Notes: a model not told the origin generated them from the sequence alone. DNA of 11,371 nt from DRYM01 sp964526225 (GCA_964526225.1 CAZGLL010000038.1:1-11371), one strand, 5' to 3'. Positions 1-7,626 are shown, counted from the first letter of the stretch. Program-made: numbers and translations.

Positions 1-93
1 TCGTTTATCCGATGCCCTAAATGTGGAAGTCCCGATTTTGAAGTTGTAGCTGGTAGGGGAGTGTACATAGCTAAAATAGATTTTGTAAAGTAG
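1..93 (+). CDS. hypA: HypA, hydrogenase/nickel-insertion metallochaperone, C-terminal fragment
   Basis: Only the last 30 codons are inside the window; the gene starts upstream. The visible peptide contains CPKCGSPDFEVVAGRG followed by a hydrophobic strand and the stop at 91-93. In the HypA family this is the second CxxC of the structural zinc site followed by the conserved Gly-Arg-Gly segment close to the C-terminus. HypA delivers nickel to the large subunit of [NiFe]-hydrogenases. The next gene starts 10 bases downstream on the same strand and encodes an Mrp/MinD-type ATPase of the kind that acts with archaeal HypA, which strengthens the call. The N-terminal nickel-binding Met-His is not visible, so completeness cannot be judged. 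Confidence 0.85.
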   Translation, partial: SFIRCPKCGSPDFEVVAGRGVYIAKIDFVK

Positions 94-103
94 GTGGTGG
101 AAC

Positions 104-895
104 GTGGAAAAATATGATCCTAGAGACGCTATTATTGAGGAGAAATTTAGGAGGATAAAGTTTAGTGTCCTCGTAGGTAGTGGTAAGGGTGGTGTAGGGA
201 AATCAACTATAGCGTCTATTTTAGCGCTTGGTTTAAGTAGAAAATTTAGTGTGGGTTTGCTTGATCTAGATGTTCATGGACCTATTGTTCCTGAAATTTT
301 TGGTTTAGAAAATGTTGAGCCTAAGGAGAGTAAGAAGGGGCTTATTCCACCGGAAAAGTATGGAGTAAAGGTGATGTCGTTAGGGTTTTTCACGGAGAAA
401 GAACCCATACCTATGAGGGGTAATGCGAAAACAGATGCTATTAAGGAAATATTGGCCATAACCAATTGGGGCCCATTAGACTTCTTAGTGGTTGATTTAC
501 CACCAGGAACGGGGGATGAAACGTTAACTTCAGTAAAGTACGTTACTAACAGTAAAGGTGCTGTCCTAGTAACTATTCCCTCTAAAATATCTCTTAGCGT
601 TGTGGAAAGAACTATAAGGCTCTTTAGAGAACTAAATGTTCCTATCTTAGCGCTAATAAACAACATGGCATATTATAGTTTAGGTGAAGAGAAAATATCA
701 ATACTTGGCGAAGCAAATGTTGAGGAGTTAGCTGGAAAATACGGTATTGACGAAGTAGTTGAAATACCTATTGACCCTAAGGTTTCTAAAGCTATTGAAT
801 CTAGAAGTCTAGAATTAATCTTTCAATCAGAAGCCTGCGCGAAAATGGGTAAAATAGTTGAGAAGCTAGAGAAAATAGTTGAGAGACAAAGTTGA
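104..895 (+). CDS. ATPase-type HypB (Mrp/MinD-family P-loop ATPase), HypA partner
   Basis: 263-residue soluble P-loop ATPase of the SIMIBI/MinD class. It has a deviant Walker A, GSGKGGVGKST at residues 25-35 with the signature Lys28, a switch I-like LLDLDVHG at 52-59, and Walker B VVDLPPGTGDE at 129-139. Mrp/ApbC Fe-S carriers of the same superfamily normally carry a CxxC after the NNM motif; here NNMAYY (186-191) is followed by SLGEEKISILG with no cysteine pair. The MRG at 104-106 and SLSVVERTIRL at 163-173 resemble, from memory, the Thermococcus ATPase-type HypB that binds HypA and raises its nickel affinity. Position directly after hypA supports that role over generic Mrp. The GTG start at 104 is preceded by AGGTG at 92-96, seven bases away. 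A Fe-S or partition ATPase remains the alternative. Confidence 0.8.
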   Translation: MEKYDPRDAIIEEKFRRIKFSVLVGSGKGGVGKSTIASILALGLSRKFSVGLLDLDVHGPIVPEIFGLENVEPKESKKGLIPPEKYGVKVMSLGFFTEKEPIPMRGNAKTDAIKEILAITNWGPLDFLVVDLPPGTGDETLTSVKYVTNSKGAVLVTIPSKISLSVVERTIRLFRELNVPILALINNMAYYSLGEEKISILGEANVEELAGKYGIDEVVEIPIDPKVSKAIESRSLELIFQSEACAKMGKIVEKLEKIVERQS

Positions 896-1094
896 CATTA
901 CATGTAGTTTCATCGTATAGTGAAGCTCTAGAAAAACCACTGATTTATTTGAATACTTTGGAGTTTAGGGGAAATATTATGTCATTAATGGGTATACGAG
1001 AGCTTATATAGCTTTTACGAAAAACGTTAGTAAGTTATACTCTGTTATTCTAAGGCTTCAGAAAAGTGATGTTAAAGTTTTAGGTCATCCGTGA
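892..1094 (+). pseudogene. Small unrecognised gene interrupted by a one-base frameshift
   Basis: A TTG at 892-894 overlaps the hypB-like stop as TTGA. The frame reads 26 sensible codons (LTLHVVSSYSEALEKPLIYL..., ending TLEFR at 969), then continues in frame only to a TAG at 1009-1011. From 969 the -1 frame is open without interruption to the TGA at 1092-1094 and reads GKYYVINGYTRAYIAF, then TKNVSKLYSVILRLQ, then a charged tail ending GHP. Adding one G to the GGGG run at 968-971 would join both halves into a protein of about 67 residues. The restored stop lies 10 bases into the 3' end of the convergent CBS gene, the kind of junction seen for real genes here. The family is not recognised. This could be a true frameshift mutation, a homopolymer sequencing error, or less likely recoding. 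Confidence 0.5.
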
Positions 1095-1627
1095 AGATTT
1101 GCTTTACGGATTATTGCTCTGAAAATAGAGTGCGCCGTAATTATCCCTACGACCTTATCCTTACCCCTAATAACAACTGCAAAGTTGTTTCCTGTTTTGC
1201 TTATATTGTTGAGTGCACTTTCAACCTTAGAGTTTTCGGATACATGTGGAGGAGCAATAAACATCACATCTGATGCCTTCATTTTAGAAAGCGTTTTTAA
1301 GGGCATACGTGCTTTTCTAAGTGATCTAGTAACGGATGAAAATGGTGCGAAGAGGGCTGTTGTTCCTTTCCTACCAAACATCATCATAAAGTCTATGTAA
1401 GTTATTATTCCCCTCATTTTCCCTTTACTATCGGTAACTATTAGGTAGTGTATTTCATCCTTAAAATATTTTAGAATGTTCTCTATGCTCTCGTTCTCTA
1501 AAATATGCTCATACTTCGGCAAAATATCTGAGAACTCCTTTAGAAAATCAGCTATTTTCATTTCGAGAACTTCCTCTAATGCAATATAGAATCTTTCTAG
1601 AACGTTACCGCCTTTATTGTTTGCCAT
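1085..1627 (-). CDS. Two-CBS-domain protein, probable regulator of the adjacent antiporter
   Basis: 180 residues without membrane segments. Two CBS (Bateman) repeats are visible. The first spans about residues 24-84, with the KFKDEIHYLIVTDSKGKMRG-type strand-turn-strand ending in GIITYIDF at 73-80. The second spans about 115-175, beginning KASDVMFIAPPHVSENS and ending VVGIITAHSIF at 159-169. CBS pairs bind adenine nucleotides and commonly act as regulatory modules of transporters and enzymes. The linker at 85-112 is rich in Ser, Arg and Lys. The start at 1627 lies inside the end of the antiporter gene (14-base overlap), with a GAGGGAG Shine-Dalgarno five to six bases upstream, so the two are translationally coupled. 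Regulation of the antiporter is inferred from this arrangement. No catalytic domain is present. Confidence 0.8.
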   Translation of the reverse strand: MANNKGGNVLERFYIALEEVLEMKIADFLKEFSDILPKYEHILENESIENILKYFKDEIHYLIVTDSKGKMRGIITYIDFMMMFGRKGTTALFAPFSSVTRSLRKARMPLKTLSKMKASDVMFIAPPHVSENSKVESALNNISKTGNNFAVVIRGKDKVVGIITAHSIFRAIIRKANLHG

Positions 1628-2855
1628 GTTTTCTCCCTCTTTTCAATAGTAATTTTTTCCAGCGAAACTCAATATGTTTAGTTGGCGGTCCATGTTCGAA
1701 AACGTATTTTAGCATAGGAGGAGTTATAAAATTCGTTATTAGAACTATTAATAACGCAGCTAAATACACTTCCGCACCTAATATTCCATATGAATAACCC
1801 ATGTATGCTGCTATTATGCAGAATTCTGCTCTCGGAAACAAACCTACAGCTACACGTAGCGATGCTGATAAAGGATAACCTATTATAAATGATGTAAGTC
1901 CTCCTCCAAGTGTTTTTCCGAGAAAAGCCCCTCCTATCATTGCTAAGTAGAAAGGTATGTACTCCAGATTTATTGTGTGTTTAATGTCTAGTTCTGCAGC
2001 TGTTATCATGAAGAATATAATGGAGAAAATCATTGAGAGGAAACGCATTTTCTCAGAAACTCTTCTAATACCTCTAGCTTCGGAGAAAGCAAGTCCTGTA
2101 GCGTAAGCCGCAACTAAGGGTGATAGTCCGAAGTATTTTGTTAAGTAGGCTGCTAAAGCAAGTATTCCTAAGAGAATAGATGCCATTGCTTCTTCAACAT
2201 GCATACTGAAAGCTAACGACAATATCTTGTTTGAGAGTCTATGGAGAATTATAACTGTTAATATCCAGAAGAGTAAGGCGAGAGACGCAGTTTTAGCTAA
2301 TGTTACTACATCAAATTTACCTGTTGTTATGAAGGTTGCGCCAACAACTATTGTTATTAAAGCTATTAAATCGTCTAAAACAGCTACTCCGAGAACAGTG
2401 TATCCTTCAGGAGTACCTAGCTTATCTATTTCAATAAGTGTTCTTACACTAACACTTATACTGGTAGCTTCTAATACTGCACCTATGAAGTAAGCTGATC
2501 TTGGAGGGTAGCCGAAAGCTATACCTACAAGGTATCCTATTGCGAATGCGGCAATAGCTTCACCTAAGGTGATTATACCATAAAGTTTAAGGTTCCTTAT
2601 AAAATCACGATATCTTGTCTCTAATCCGGCATAGAACAGTAGGATCATAACGCCAAACCATCCAATAACCTTAACAATATCGTTTATGGGAAATATTCCT
2701 AGAAACGTTGTTCCTAAAATAAGACCTGCTAGCAAATCACCTATAACTGGAGGGAACTTTAATCTCACAAACAGTTCTTCAAATAGTTTACCAACAATCA
2801 TAGCTAATGCTAAAGCAAGCATTAAGCTTAGCAATAGTTCTTCAGTAGACCCCAT
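1614..2855 (-). CDS. CPA2-type cation/proton antiporter (NapA/Kef-like)
   Basis: 413-residue polytopic membrane protein with about 12-13 hydrophobic segments, exchanging Na+ or K+ for protons across the cytoplasmic membrane. Family hallmarks are PPVIGDLLAG at 35-44 in TM2, ATSISVSV at 130-137 in the unwound helix region, LDDL at 160-163 giving the paired aspartates (161-162) of electrogenic CPA2 exchangers, FLGK with Lys314, and PRAEF at 341-345. A positively charged tail (RWKKLLLKRGRK) ends the protein; there is no RCK/TrkA-N domain as in bacterial KefB/KefC. The start is ATG at 2855: an AGGTGAT Shine-Dalgarno at 2869-2863 sits seven bases upstream of it and would overlap a GTG at 2867 that adds four residues. 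The next gene encodes a CBS protein that may supply the missing regulatory domain. Na+ versus K+ specificity cannot be told. Confidence 0.88.
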   Translation of the reverse strand: MGSTEELLLSLMLALALAMIVGKLFEELFVRLKFPPVIGDLLAGLILGTTFLGIFPINDIVKVIGWFGVMILLFYAGLETRYRDFIRNLKLYGIITLGEAIAAFAIGYLVGIAFGYPPRSAYFIGAVLEATSISVSVRTLIEIDKLGTPEGYTVLGVAVLDDLIALITIVVGATFITTGKFDVVTLAKTASLALLFWILTVIILHRLSNKILSLAFSMHVEEAMASILLGILALAAYLTKYFGLSPLVAAYATGLAFSEARGIRRVSEKMRFLSMIFSIIFFMITAAELDIKHTINLEYIPFYLAMIGGAFLGKTLGGGLTSFIIGYPLSASLRVAVGLFPRAEFCIIAAYMGYSYGILGAEVYLAALLIVLITNFITPPMLKYVFEHGPPTKHIEFRWKKLLLKRGRKHGKQ

Positions 2856-2862
2856 AGCATAT

Positions 2863-2869
2863 ATCACCT
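2863..2869 (-). promoter_or_regulatory. Shine-Dalgarno AGGTGAT that fixes the antiporter start
   Basis: Reading the minus strand, AAGGTGAT ends seven bases before the ATG at 2855. It matches the anti-Shine-Dalgarno of archaeal 16S rRNA over seven bases. The upstream in-frame GTG (2867-2865) lies inside this element and is therefore an unlikely start. Confidence 0.65.
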
Positions 2870-2963
2870 TGTCCTTATGGTTATTTGCTTAACTATATTG
2901 GGTGTTAGCAAATATAATTCTGTTTCTTAAGTAGTAATTCAGAGGAATTAAGAGGCAACATTT
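2868..2963. promoter_or_regulatory. Divergent intergenic region with candidate promoters for the antiporter and dph6 operons
   Basis: This 96-base gap separates divergently transcribed genes and must hold both promoters. For the plus strand, AAATATAAT at 2910-2918 is a good archaeal TATA-box candidate; a start about 25 bases downstream would leave a leader of roughly 25 bases containing GAGG at 2952-2955, nine bases... before the GTG of dph6 at 2964 (eight-base spacing). For the minus strand, an AATATAGTT-like element near 2900-2891 could serve the antiporter with a very short leader. These are judged by composition and spacing only. Confidence 0.4.
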
Positions 2964-3647
2964 GTGAACGCATGTGCACTATATTCGGGAGGTAAAGATA
3001 GCAACTACGCTCTCCATATAGCATACCTTAAGGGGTTTAATGTAAAATGCTTAATAACGCTTAAACCTAGAAGAGAGAACTCATGGATGTTCCACTATCC
3101 AATGATAGATTGCACTGATTACCAAGCTAAAGCACTAGGTTTACCTCAAATAAAAGTTGAAACATCAGGTATTAAAGATAAGGAACTTAACGAACTTAAA
3201 CGTGCTTTGAAAACTGCTAAGGAAAAGTATGGTGTCGAAATAGTAGTTACAGGAGCTTTACTTTCAGATTACCAAAGAATGAATATAAACATGGTTTCCG
3301 AAGAACTAGGATTAGCAGTGTATAGTCCTCTATGGAGGAAGAATCAAGAAGATTACATTAGAGACATAGTTAAACATGGGATAAAGGCGTTAATAATTGA
3401 AATAAGGGCTTACGGTCTACCACTAAAATTCTTAGGCAGAGTAATAGATGAAGAAGTAGTTAAAGAGGTTATTTCAAGATCTAGAAAATACGGATTCAAT
3501 CCAGCATTTGAAGGCGGTGAAGCAGAAACCTTCGTAATAGACGCACCACTCTTCAAATATGCGCTCAAGGTTCAAGGTAGGAAAGTAGTAATTTCAGAAT
3601 ATGAGGGAAAATACATTGTAGATAAAGTGGAGTTGGTTAAGAAATGA
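2964..3647 (+). CDS. dph6: Diphthine--ammonia ligase (Dph6 family)
   Basis: 227-residue N-type ATP pyrophosphatase that uses ATP and ammonium to amidate diphthine on translation elongation factor 2, the last step of diphthamide synthesis in archaea and eukaryotes. The PP-loop SGGKDS is at residues 8-13 directly after the first strand. GALLSDYQRMNINM at 97-110 and SPLW at 121-124 are characteristic of the MJ0570/Dph6 family, as is NPAFEGGEAETFVIDAPLF at 179-197 near the C-terminus. The length is that of the single-domain archaeal form, without the RidA-like domains of eukaryotic Dph6. The GTG start at 2964 follows GAGG at 2952-2955 by eight bases and leaves the P-loop strand intact. It overlaps the downstream amidohydrolase-like gene by four bases (ATGA), implying co-translation. 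Confidence 0.9.
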   Translation: MNACALYSGGKDSNYALHIAYLKGFNVKCLITLKPRRENSWMFHYPMIDCTDYQAKALGLPQIKVETSGIKDKELNELKRALKTAKEKYGVEIVVTGALLSDYQRMNINMVSEELGLAVYSPLWRKNQEDYIRDIVKHGIKALIIEIRAYGLPLKFLGRVIDEEVVKEVISRSRKYGFNPAFEGGEAETFVIDAPLFKYALKVQGRKVVISEYEGKYIVDKVELVKK

Positions 3648-4744
3648 TATTAAAAAATTGTAAATACGCTATTCTAAACACTGAAGAAAGGTTTGTTGAA
3701 GAAAATGTTGATATAAAAATAAGTAATGGGAAAATAGTTGAGGTTGGAAGAGGTTTATTACCGGAGAAGGACGAACCACTAATTGACTGCTCTAAGCTTA
3801 TAGCTGTACCCGGAATTATTGATGTACATGCCCATATTTTCACGTATAACCTAAGGGGTAAGTTTTTAAACGATAATTGGGATAGCTTTTGGAACAATGT
3901 TTTCAAAACCAAACTCGATTTTGACATAGATTCTGTAAGTTCCTTTATTATAAGGAACGGTTATTCAACAATTATAACATTTGACCCTTCCGAATTTAAT
4001 ATGCGTAAGCTTAAATTACCCTTTATAATTAGCGGTAGATATATCAGAGATGAAAAACGAACTTATTTTAGTGAGCGCTTCCTACATGTAGACTCCTTAA
4101 GAAGTATTTCTCCAGAATTCTTCGCAGAAGTAGTTAGGAAGAATAAGGCATCTACGGTATCTACTCACATTTCAAACACTAGAAACTATGTTTTCTCGTT
4201 TAAGAAAAGGTTTGGCGATTTCCCCGTAAGCTACATTGAGAAGTTGGGTGGGCTTAGAGAAAACACTGTTCTAGTAGGTTTAGAATGGGTAACTAATAAG
4301 GAAATAAATTTAATAAGGGAGGCAAAGGCTAAGGTCGTAATTACTCCTCAATGTAGCTTATTGCTTTCTCCCGGAGGCTTCCCTCCTATAAGAGAGTTTA
4401 TTGAGAATAATGTTCCATTAGCGTTAGGATCATGTTCTCTAACATGTTCTTCGGGATACTTCTTTGACGAGTTAAGAGAATTAATAAGGTTCATTAGAAG
4501 TAGCTACTGGGACTTTAAAACAACGGTTAAAGAAGCTTTTAAGGCCGTAGTTTACGGTGCTTATGAAGTTTCGAAAATTAAATGTTATAGAATAGAGAGT
4601 GAGTTTGATACATGCATTACGTTGCTTAAGGCTTCGTCACCAAACTATATTGCCTCATCTAAAGAAAACGCTTTAGAAAATATTGTAATGTTTAGCCAAC
4701 CTGAAGACGTAATATATGTTTTAACACCTAATATTCTTATTTAA
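3644..4744 (+). CDS. Amidohydrolase-superfamily protein with incomplete metal site
   Basis: 366 residues with the layout of cyclic amidohydrolases/deaminases: an N-terminal beta segment (about 1-55), then the barrel strand IAVPGIIDVHAHIFTYNLRG holding the HxH pair (His62, His64). STHIS (173-177) carries the probable strand-5 His175. LVGLEWVTNKEI (210-221) corresponds to the family's strand-6 segment that usually reads LVHAVWL..., so the expected His is Gly212. LALGSCS (259-265) corresponds to LALGTDG, so the expected Asp is Cys264. The protein is thus related to ATZ/TRZ-type deaminases but lacks two usual catalytic or metal-binding residues. It is shorter than typical members (about 400-450), mainly at the C-terminus. 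The ATGA overlap with dph6 suggests co-expression. Substrate unknown; it may be a non-catalytic or re-purposed homologue. Confidence 0.75.
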   Translation: MILKNCKYAILNTEERFVEENVDIKISNGKIVEVGRGLLPEKDEPLIDCSKLIAVPGIIDVHAHIFTYNLRGKFLNDNWDSFWNNVFKTKLDFDIDSVSSFIIRNGYSTIITFDPSEFNMRKLKLPFIISGRYIRDEKRTYFSERFLHVDSLRSISPEFFAEVVRKNKASTVSTHISNTRNYVFSFKKRFGDFPVSYIEKLGGLRENTVLVGLEWVTNKEINLIREAKAKVVITPQCSLLLSPGGFPPIREFIENNVPLALGSCSLTCSSGYFFDELRELIRFIRSSYWDFKTTVKEAFKAVVYGAYEVSKIKCYRIESEFDTCITLLKASSPNYIASSKENALENIVMFSQPEDVIYVLTPNILI

Positions 4745-4823
4745 TTGAGAAATTTTGCAAATAAATTTTTTAGAAACAATTACCTTCTATTTTAGCAAGA
4801 ATTAACTTGTAGGTTTCTTGGAA
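4745..4823 (+). promoter_or_regulatory. Candidate promoter of the tldD operon, with T run after the amidohydrolase gene
   Basis: The 79-base gap is almost all A and T. AAATAAATTTTTTAG at 4759-4772 can be read as a TATA-like element for the genes that follow, and its T6 run (4765-4770) also resembles archaeal T-rich terminators for the preceding gene. A start of transcription near 4785-4795 would give a leader of about 30-40 bases. AGGT at 4811-4814 is nine bases before the ATG at 4824 and only three before the TTG at 4818. Confidence 0.35.
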
Positions 4824-6257
4824 ATGGAGGAGTTACTAAAGTATGTTATTGATGTTGGTTTAGGTGAAGGAGCAGATTATGTGGAAGCTCGCTACCATAA
4901 GCTTACAGAATCCTATATTGCTATGAGATTTGATAGGGTAATAAGTATTGGAAAATCCGTTAGTGAAGGAGTAGGTATAAGGGTTTTAGTGAAAGGCTCA
5001 TTAGGTTTTGCTTCAACAAACATTTTAACCAGGGAAGCACTTGAAGAGACCGTTAAGAACGCTGTAATTAAAGCTAGAGCTCTCGCTAAACAGTATAAGG
5101 AACCTATAGAGTTTGCTAACGTTAAAGTTAAAGAAGTAAAATACGAAGTAAAACCTAAGATAAAGTTTGAAGACATTAGTATTGAAGATAAAATTAAGCA
5201 TTATAAACAATTACTCAACAACTTAAGAAGCTCTTTGAAAAAAGCTAAGTTACAAACGTTTTTTATAGAACAAGTGGAGTCTATTGAAAGAAAAAATCTT
5301 ATAACAAGTGAAGGAGCTAAAGTAGAAAGCATTATTCCCAGAGTTATGGTTTATGGAGGCTATACTATTCACTCCCCTGAGAAAGGAACTATGCAAAGAA
5401 CTTTTGAGAAAGGCGGTAGTGGAGGCTTAGAACTTCTTGAGAAGTGGGATTTAGTTAGAAATGTTTCTGAAGAAGCTAAGAGGCTTGAAGAAGTTCTCTT
5501 GAAGGGGGTAAGTCCTCCTAAGGGTAAAGTAGATGTGGTTGTTGGTAGTGAAGTTGTTGGACTTATTGTTCATGAATCGTGTGGGCACCCTAGCGAAGCA
5601 GATAGGATACTAGGTAGGGAAGCTGCTCAAGCAGGAGAAAGTTTCATTAAGGAAGATATGATCGGTAAGAAAATAGGTTCAGAAAAAGCTACTGTGATAG
5701 ATGATCCAACAATACCTGGGAGTTATGGTTACTACCTTTATGATGATGAAGGAGTTAAGGCGAGACCAAAATATCTCTACAAAAACGGTGTAATAAACGA
5801 GTTCTTACATAATAGATGGACAGCTAAGGTTTTCGGAGTAGAAAGTAATGGTTCAGCTAGAGCAGCAGATTACACATCAGAACCTATAATTAGAATGTCA
5901 AATACGTATTTAGAACCCGGAGGATTAAGTTTCGAAGAACTTCTTGAAGATGTAAAATGCGGTGTTTACATTAAATCGTTTATGGAATGGAACATTGACG
6001 ATATAAGATGGAGTCAAAGATATGTTGGGTTAGAAGCTTACCTGATAGAGCACGGTGAAATAAAGGGCTACGTAAAATATCCTGTATTAGAAATAACTAC
6101 AGAAAGTTTCTATTCAAATATAGAAGCTGTAGATAAGAACTTAGAGTTTCATGCTGGAACATGCGGTAAAGGTGAACCAGCACAAGGAGTTCCAGTATGG
6201 TTTGGCGGCCCGAATGTTAAATTGAAAAACATAATGTTAGGGGTTGCACCACATTGA
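4824..6257 (+). CDS. tldD: TldD, zinc metalloprotease subunit of TldD/TldE (peptidase U62)
   Basis: 477-residue catalytic subunit of the TldD-TldE heterodimeric protease, which cleaves unfolded or small modified peptides in the cytoplasm. The zinc motif HExxxH is VHESCGHP, with His250, Glu251 and His255. GSYGYYLYDDEGVKARP and the downstream NGSARAADYTSEPIIRMSN segment are typical of the family. The C-terminal GTCGKGEPAQGVPV supplies the Cys (about 447) that is the third zinc ligand in E. coli TldD. Thus all expected catalytic residues are present. The ATG at 4824 is preferred over a TTG at 4818 because AGGT at 4811-4814 has better spacing to it; the difference is two residues. The stop overlaps the TTG start of tldE by four bases, consistent with stoichiometric synthesis of both subunits. 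Confidence 0.92.
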   Translation: MEELLKYVIDVGLGEGADYVEARYHKLTESYIAMRFDRVISIGKSVSEGVGIRVLVKGSLGFASTNILTREALEETVKNAVIKARALAKQYKEPIEFANVKVKEVKYEVKPKIKFEDISIEDKIKHYKQLLNNLRSSLKKAKLQTFFIEQVESIERKNLITSEGAKVESIIPRVMVYGGYTIHSPEKGTMQRTFEKGGSGGLELLEKWDLVRNVSEEAKRLEEVLLKGVSPPKGKVDVVVGSEVVGLIVHESCGHPSEADRILGREAAQAGESFIKEDMIGKKIGSEKATVIDDPTIPGSYGYYLYDDEGVKARPKYLYKNGVINEFLHNRWTAKVFGVESNGSARAADYTSEPIIRMSNTYLEPGGLSFEELLEDVKCGVYIKSFMEWNIDDIRWSQRYVGLEAYLIEHGEIKGYVKYPVLEITTESFYSNIEAVDKNLEFHAGTCGKGEPAQGVPVWFGGPNVKLKNIMLGVAPH

Positions 6258-7606
6258 TAAGTAAATTAGATGAAAGTAAAGTTCTAAATTTAGCTAAAAA
6301 GGTAGTTTCGGAAGCATTGAAACAAGGCTATGACGATACAGCCGCAATCGTTAACTATAAGAACAAGGTTATGGTGAAATTTGCAAACAGTCAGCCAAGT
6401 ATTATGCAAAATTGGAATATTATTGGTATATCTGTTTATTTAGCCAAGGATAAGAGAATTGCAACTTTAAATTTTGAAGTTTCTAATGAAGATGAAGCAT
6501 TGAAATACATTAGAAACTACATTTCTGAGATAAAACTTTCTGAACCATCAGAATATTATGCTCCATTACCACAAATCGAAACAAAAATTAAGCGTATTGG
6601 AGAATTCCATGAATCCATAGTTAAAGCTTTAGAAAATACTGAAGATTTTTCAGAGGAAATATTGAATACAGCATTAACCTACGATATAGATAAGCTAGCT
6701 GGGGTCTTTACTGTTGCAGCGGGGTTAAAAGCTTTAGCTACATCAGCTAATGTTGAAACATTAGAAACTTACGGTAATTACGAATTCTACGTTAGAGTAT
6801 TTAAGGGTGAGGGAAGCGGACAATGGGCTTCAGCTGGGAGAATTTTAAGAAGAGAAGATATTGTTGAAGCAACTAAAATAGCTGCAGAATATGCTATAGA
6901 ATCTAGTAGAAGAGAGAATGTTGCAGCTGACGTATATGATGTAATACTTTCACCCATGATCGTAGCTAATCTTATGAACGTAGTTGGTTCCATGGCTTCG
7001 GCTTTCAGAGTTGATTTAGGATTATCAATATTCTCTAATAATCAAATAGGCGACCTTGTGGCTTCAGAAAAACTAACACTTATTGATGACCCGCATAATC
7101 CCGAATCATATTCTATGACCTTAATTGATGCTGAAGGAGTACCTACAAGAAGAAACACCATAGTAGAGAAGGGTGTTCTTAAAACATTTCTACATAACAG
7201 CAAAACAGCTAGAAAGTATGGTGTAGAATCTACTGGTAATGCTGGATGGATAAATCCTCATCCTTGGTCGTTAGAGGTCGAAGCTGGAGGTTTAAGTTTA
7301 GATGAGCTAGTTAGCGAGGTTAAAAAGGGAATATTAGTTACGAACAACTGGTATACCAGATTGCAAAACTATGTTGAGGGTTTATTCTCAACAGTAACTA
7401 GAGATGCATTATTCTTAATAGAAAATGGCAAAATAGTAAAAGCGGTTACTAAACTTAGAATAGCAGATAAACTACCAAGAATACTTCGAAACATTGAATA
7501 CTTAGGCGAAAGAAGATACCAAATTAGATGGTGGGAAGCCGAAATACCAACAATAACACCCTACATGCTTATTAGAAAAGTTCATACATCTAAACATTTG
7601 CTGTAA
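6254..7606 (+). CDS. tldE: TldE/PmbA, non-catalytic partner of TldD (U62 family)
   Basis: 450 residues, paralogous to TldD. It retains the fold signatures IDDPHNPESYSMTLIDAEGV and NAGWINPHPWSLEVEAGG, and an FLHNSKTARKYGVEST segment that parallels FLHNRWTAKVFGVESN in TldD. The HExxxH site is absent: the matching stretch at about 229-262 reads DVILSPMIVANLMNVVGS, which is how TldE/PmbA differs from TldD. In E. coli the pair forms a heterodimer in which only TldD binds zinc. The start is TTG at 6254, overlapping the tldD stop as TTGA, with an AGGGGTT element about nine bases upstream inside tldD. An ATG alternative would remove a conserved N-terminal helix. Gene order and coupling match the obligate pairing. 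Confidence 0.9.
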   Translation: MISKLDESKVLNLAKKVVSEALKQGYDDTAAIVNYKNKVMVKFANSQPSIMQNWNIIGISVYLAKDKRIATLNFEVSNEDEALKYIRNYISEIKLSEPSEYYAPLPQIETKIKRIGEFHESIVKALENTEDFSEEILNTALTYDIDKLAGVFTVAAGLKALATSANVETLETYGNYEFYVRVFKGEGSGQWASAGRILRREDIVEATKIAAEYAIESSRRENVAADVYDVILSPMIVANLMNVVGSMASAFRVDLGLSIFSNNQIGDLVASEKLTLIDDPHNPESYSMTLIDAEGVPTRRNTIVEKGVLKTFLHNSKTARKYGVESTGNAGWINPHPWSLEVEAGGLSLDELVSEVKKGILVTNNWYTRLQNYVEGLFSTVTRDALFLIENGKIVKAVTKLRIADKLPRILRNIEYLGERRYQIRWWEAEIPTITPYMLIRKVHTSKHLL

Positions 7607-7626
7607 GCGTTAAGGATGAAGAGGAA

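Noticed and set aside
274..666. Long open frame on the minus strand opposite the hypB-like gene
   Set aside because: Its peptide is low in charge and lacks family features, while the opposite strand carries full P-loop ATPase motifs. It is a frame shadow.
965..975. Programmed -1 frameshifting at the G run
   Set aside because: The zero-frame codons AGG GGA AAT do not form the X-XXY-YYZ slippery heptamer, and no obvious stimulatory stem follows. Mutation or sequencing error is more likely.
1091..1400. Plus-strand open frames opposite the CBS gene
   Set aside because: The minus strand shows two clear CBS repeats with a coupled start. The plus-strand peptides have no recognisable features.
3637..3927. 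Minus-strand open frame across the dph6/amidohydrolase junction
   Set aside because: Ser/Phe/Leu-rich composition typical of an antisense shadow, no ribosome site, and both plus-strand genes are clear.
4913..5210. Two overlapping minus-strand open frames inside tldD
   Set aside because: Low-complexity Phe/Asn or Ser/Leu peptides opposite a well-conserved tldD sequence.
5738..5752. ATGATGATG-type strings resembling C/D box sRNA box C (also near 9009)
   Set aside because: Both lie in clearly coding sequence (Asp/Met runs) and no properly spaced CTGA boxes follow.
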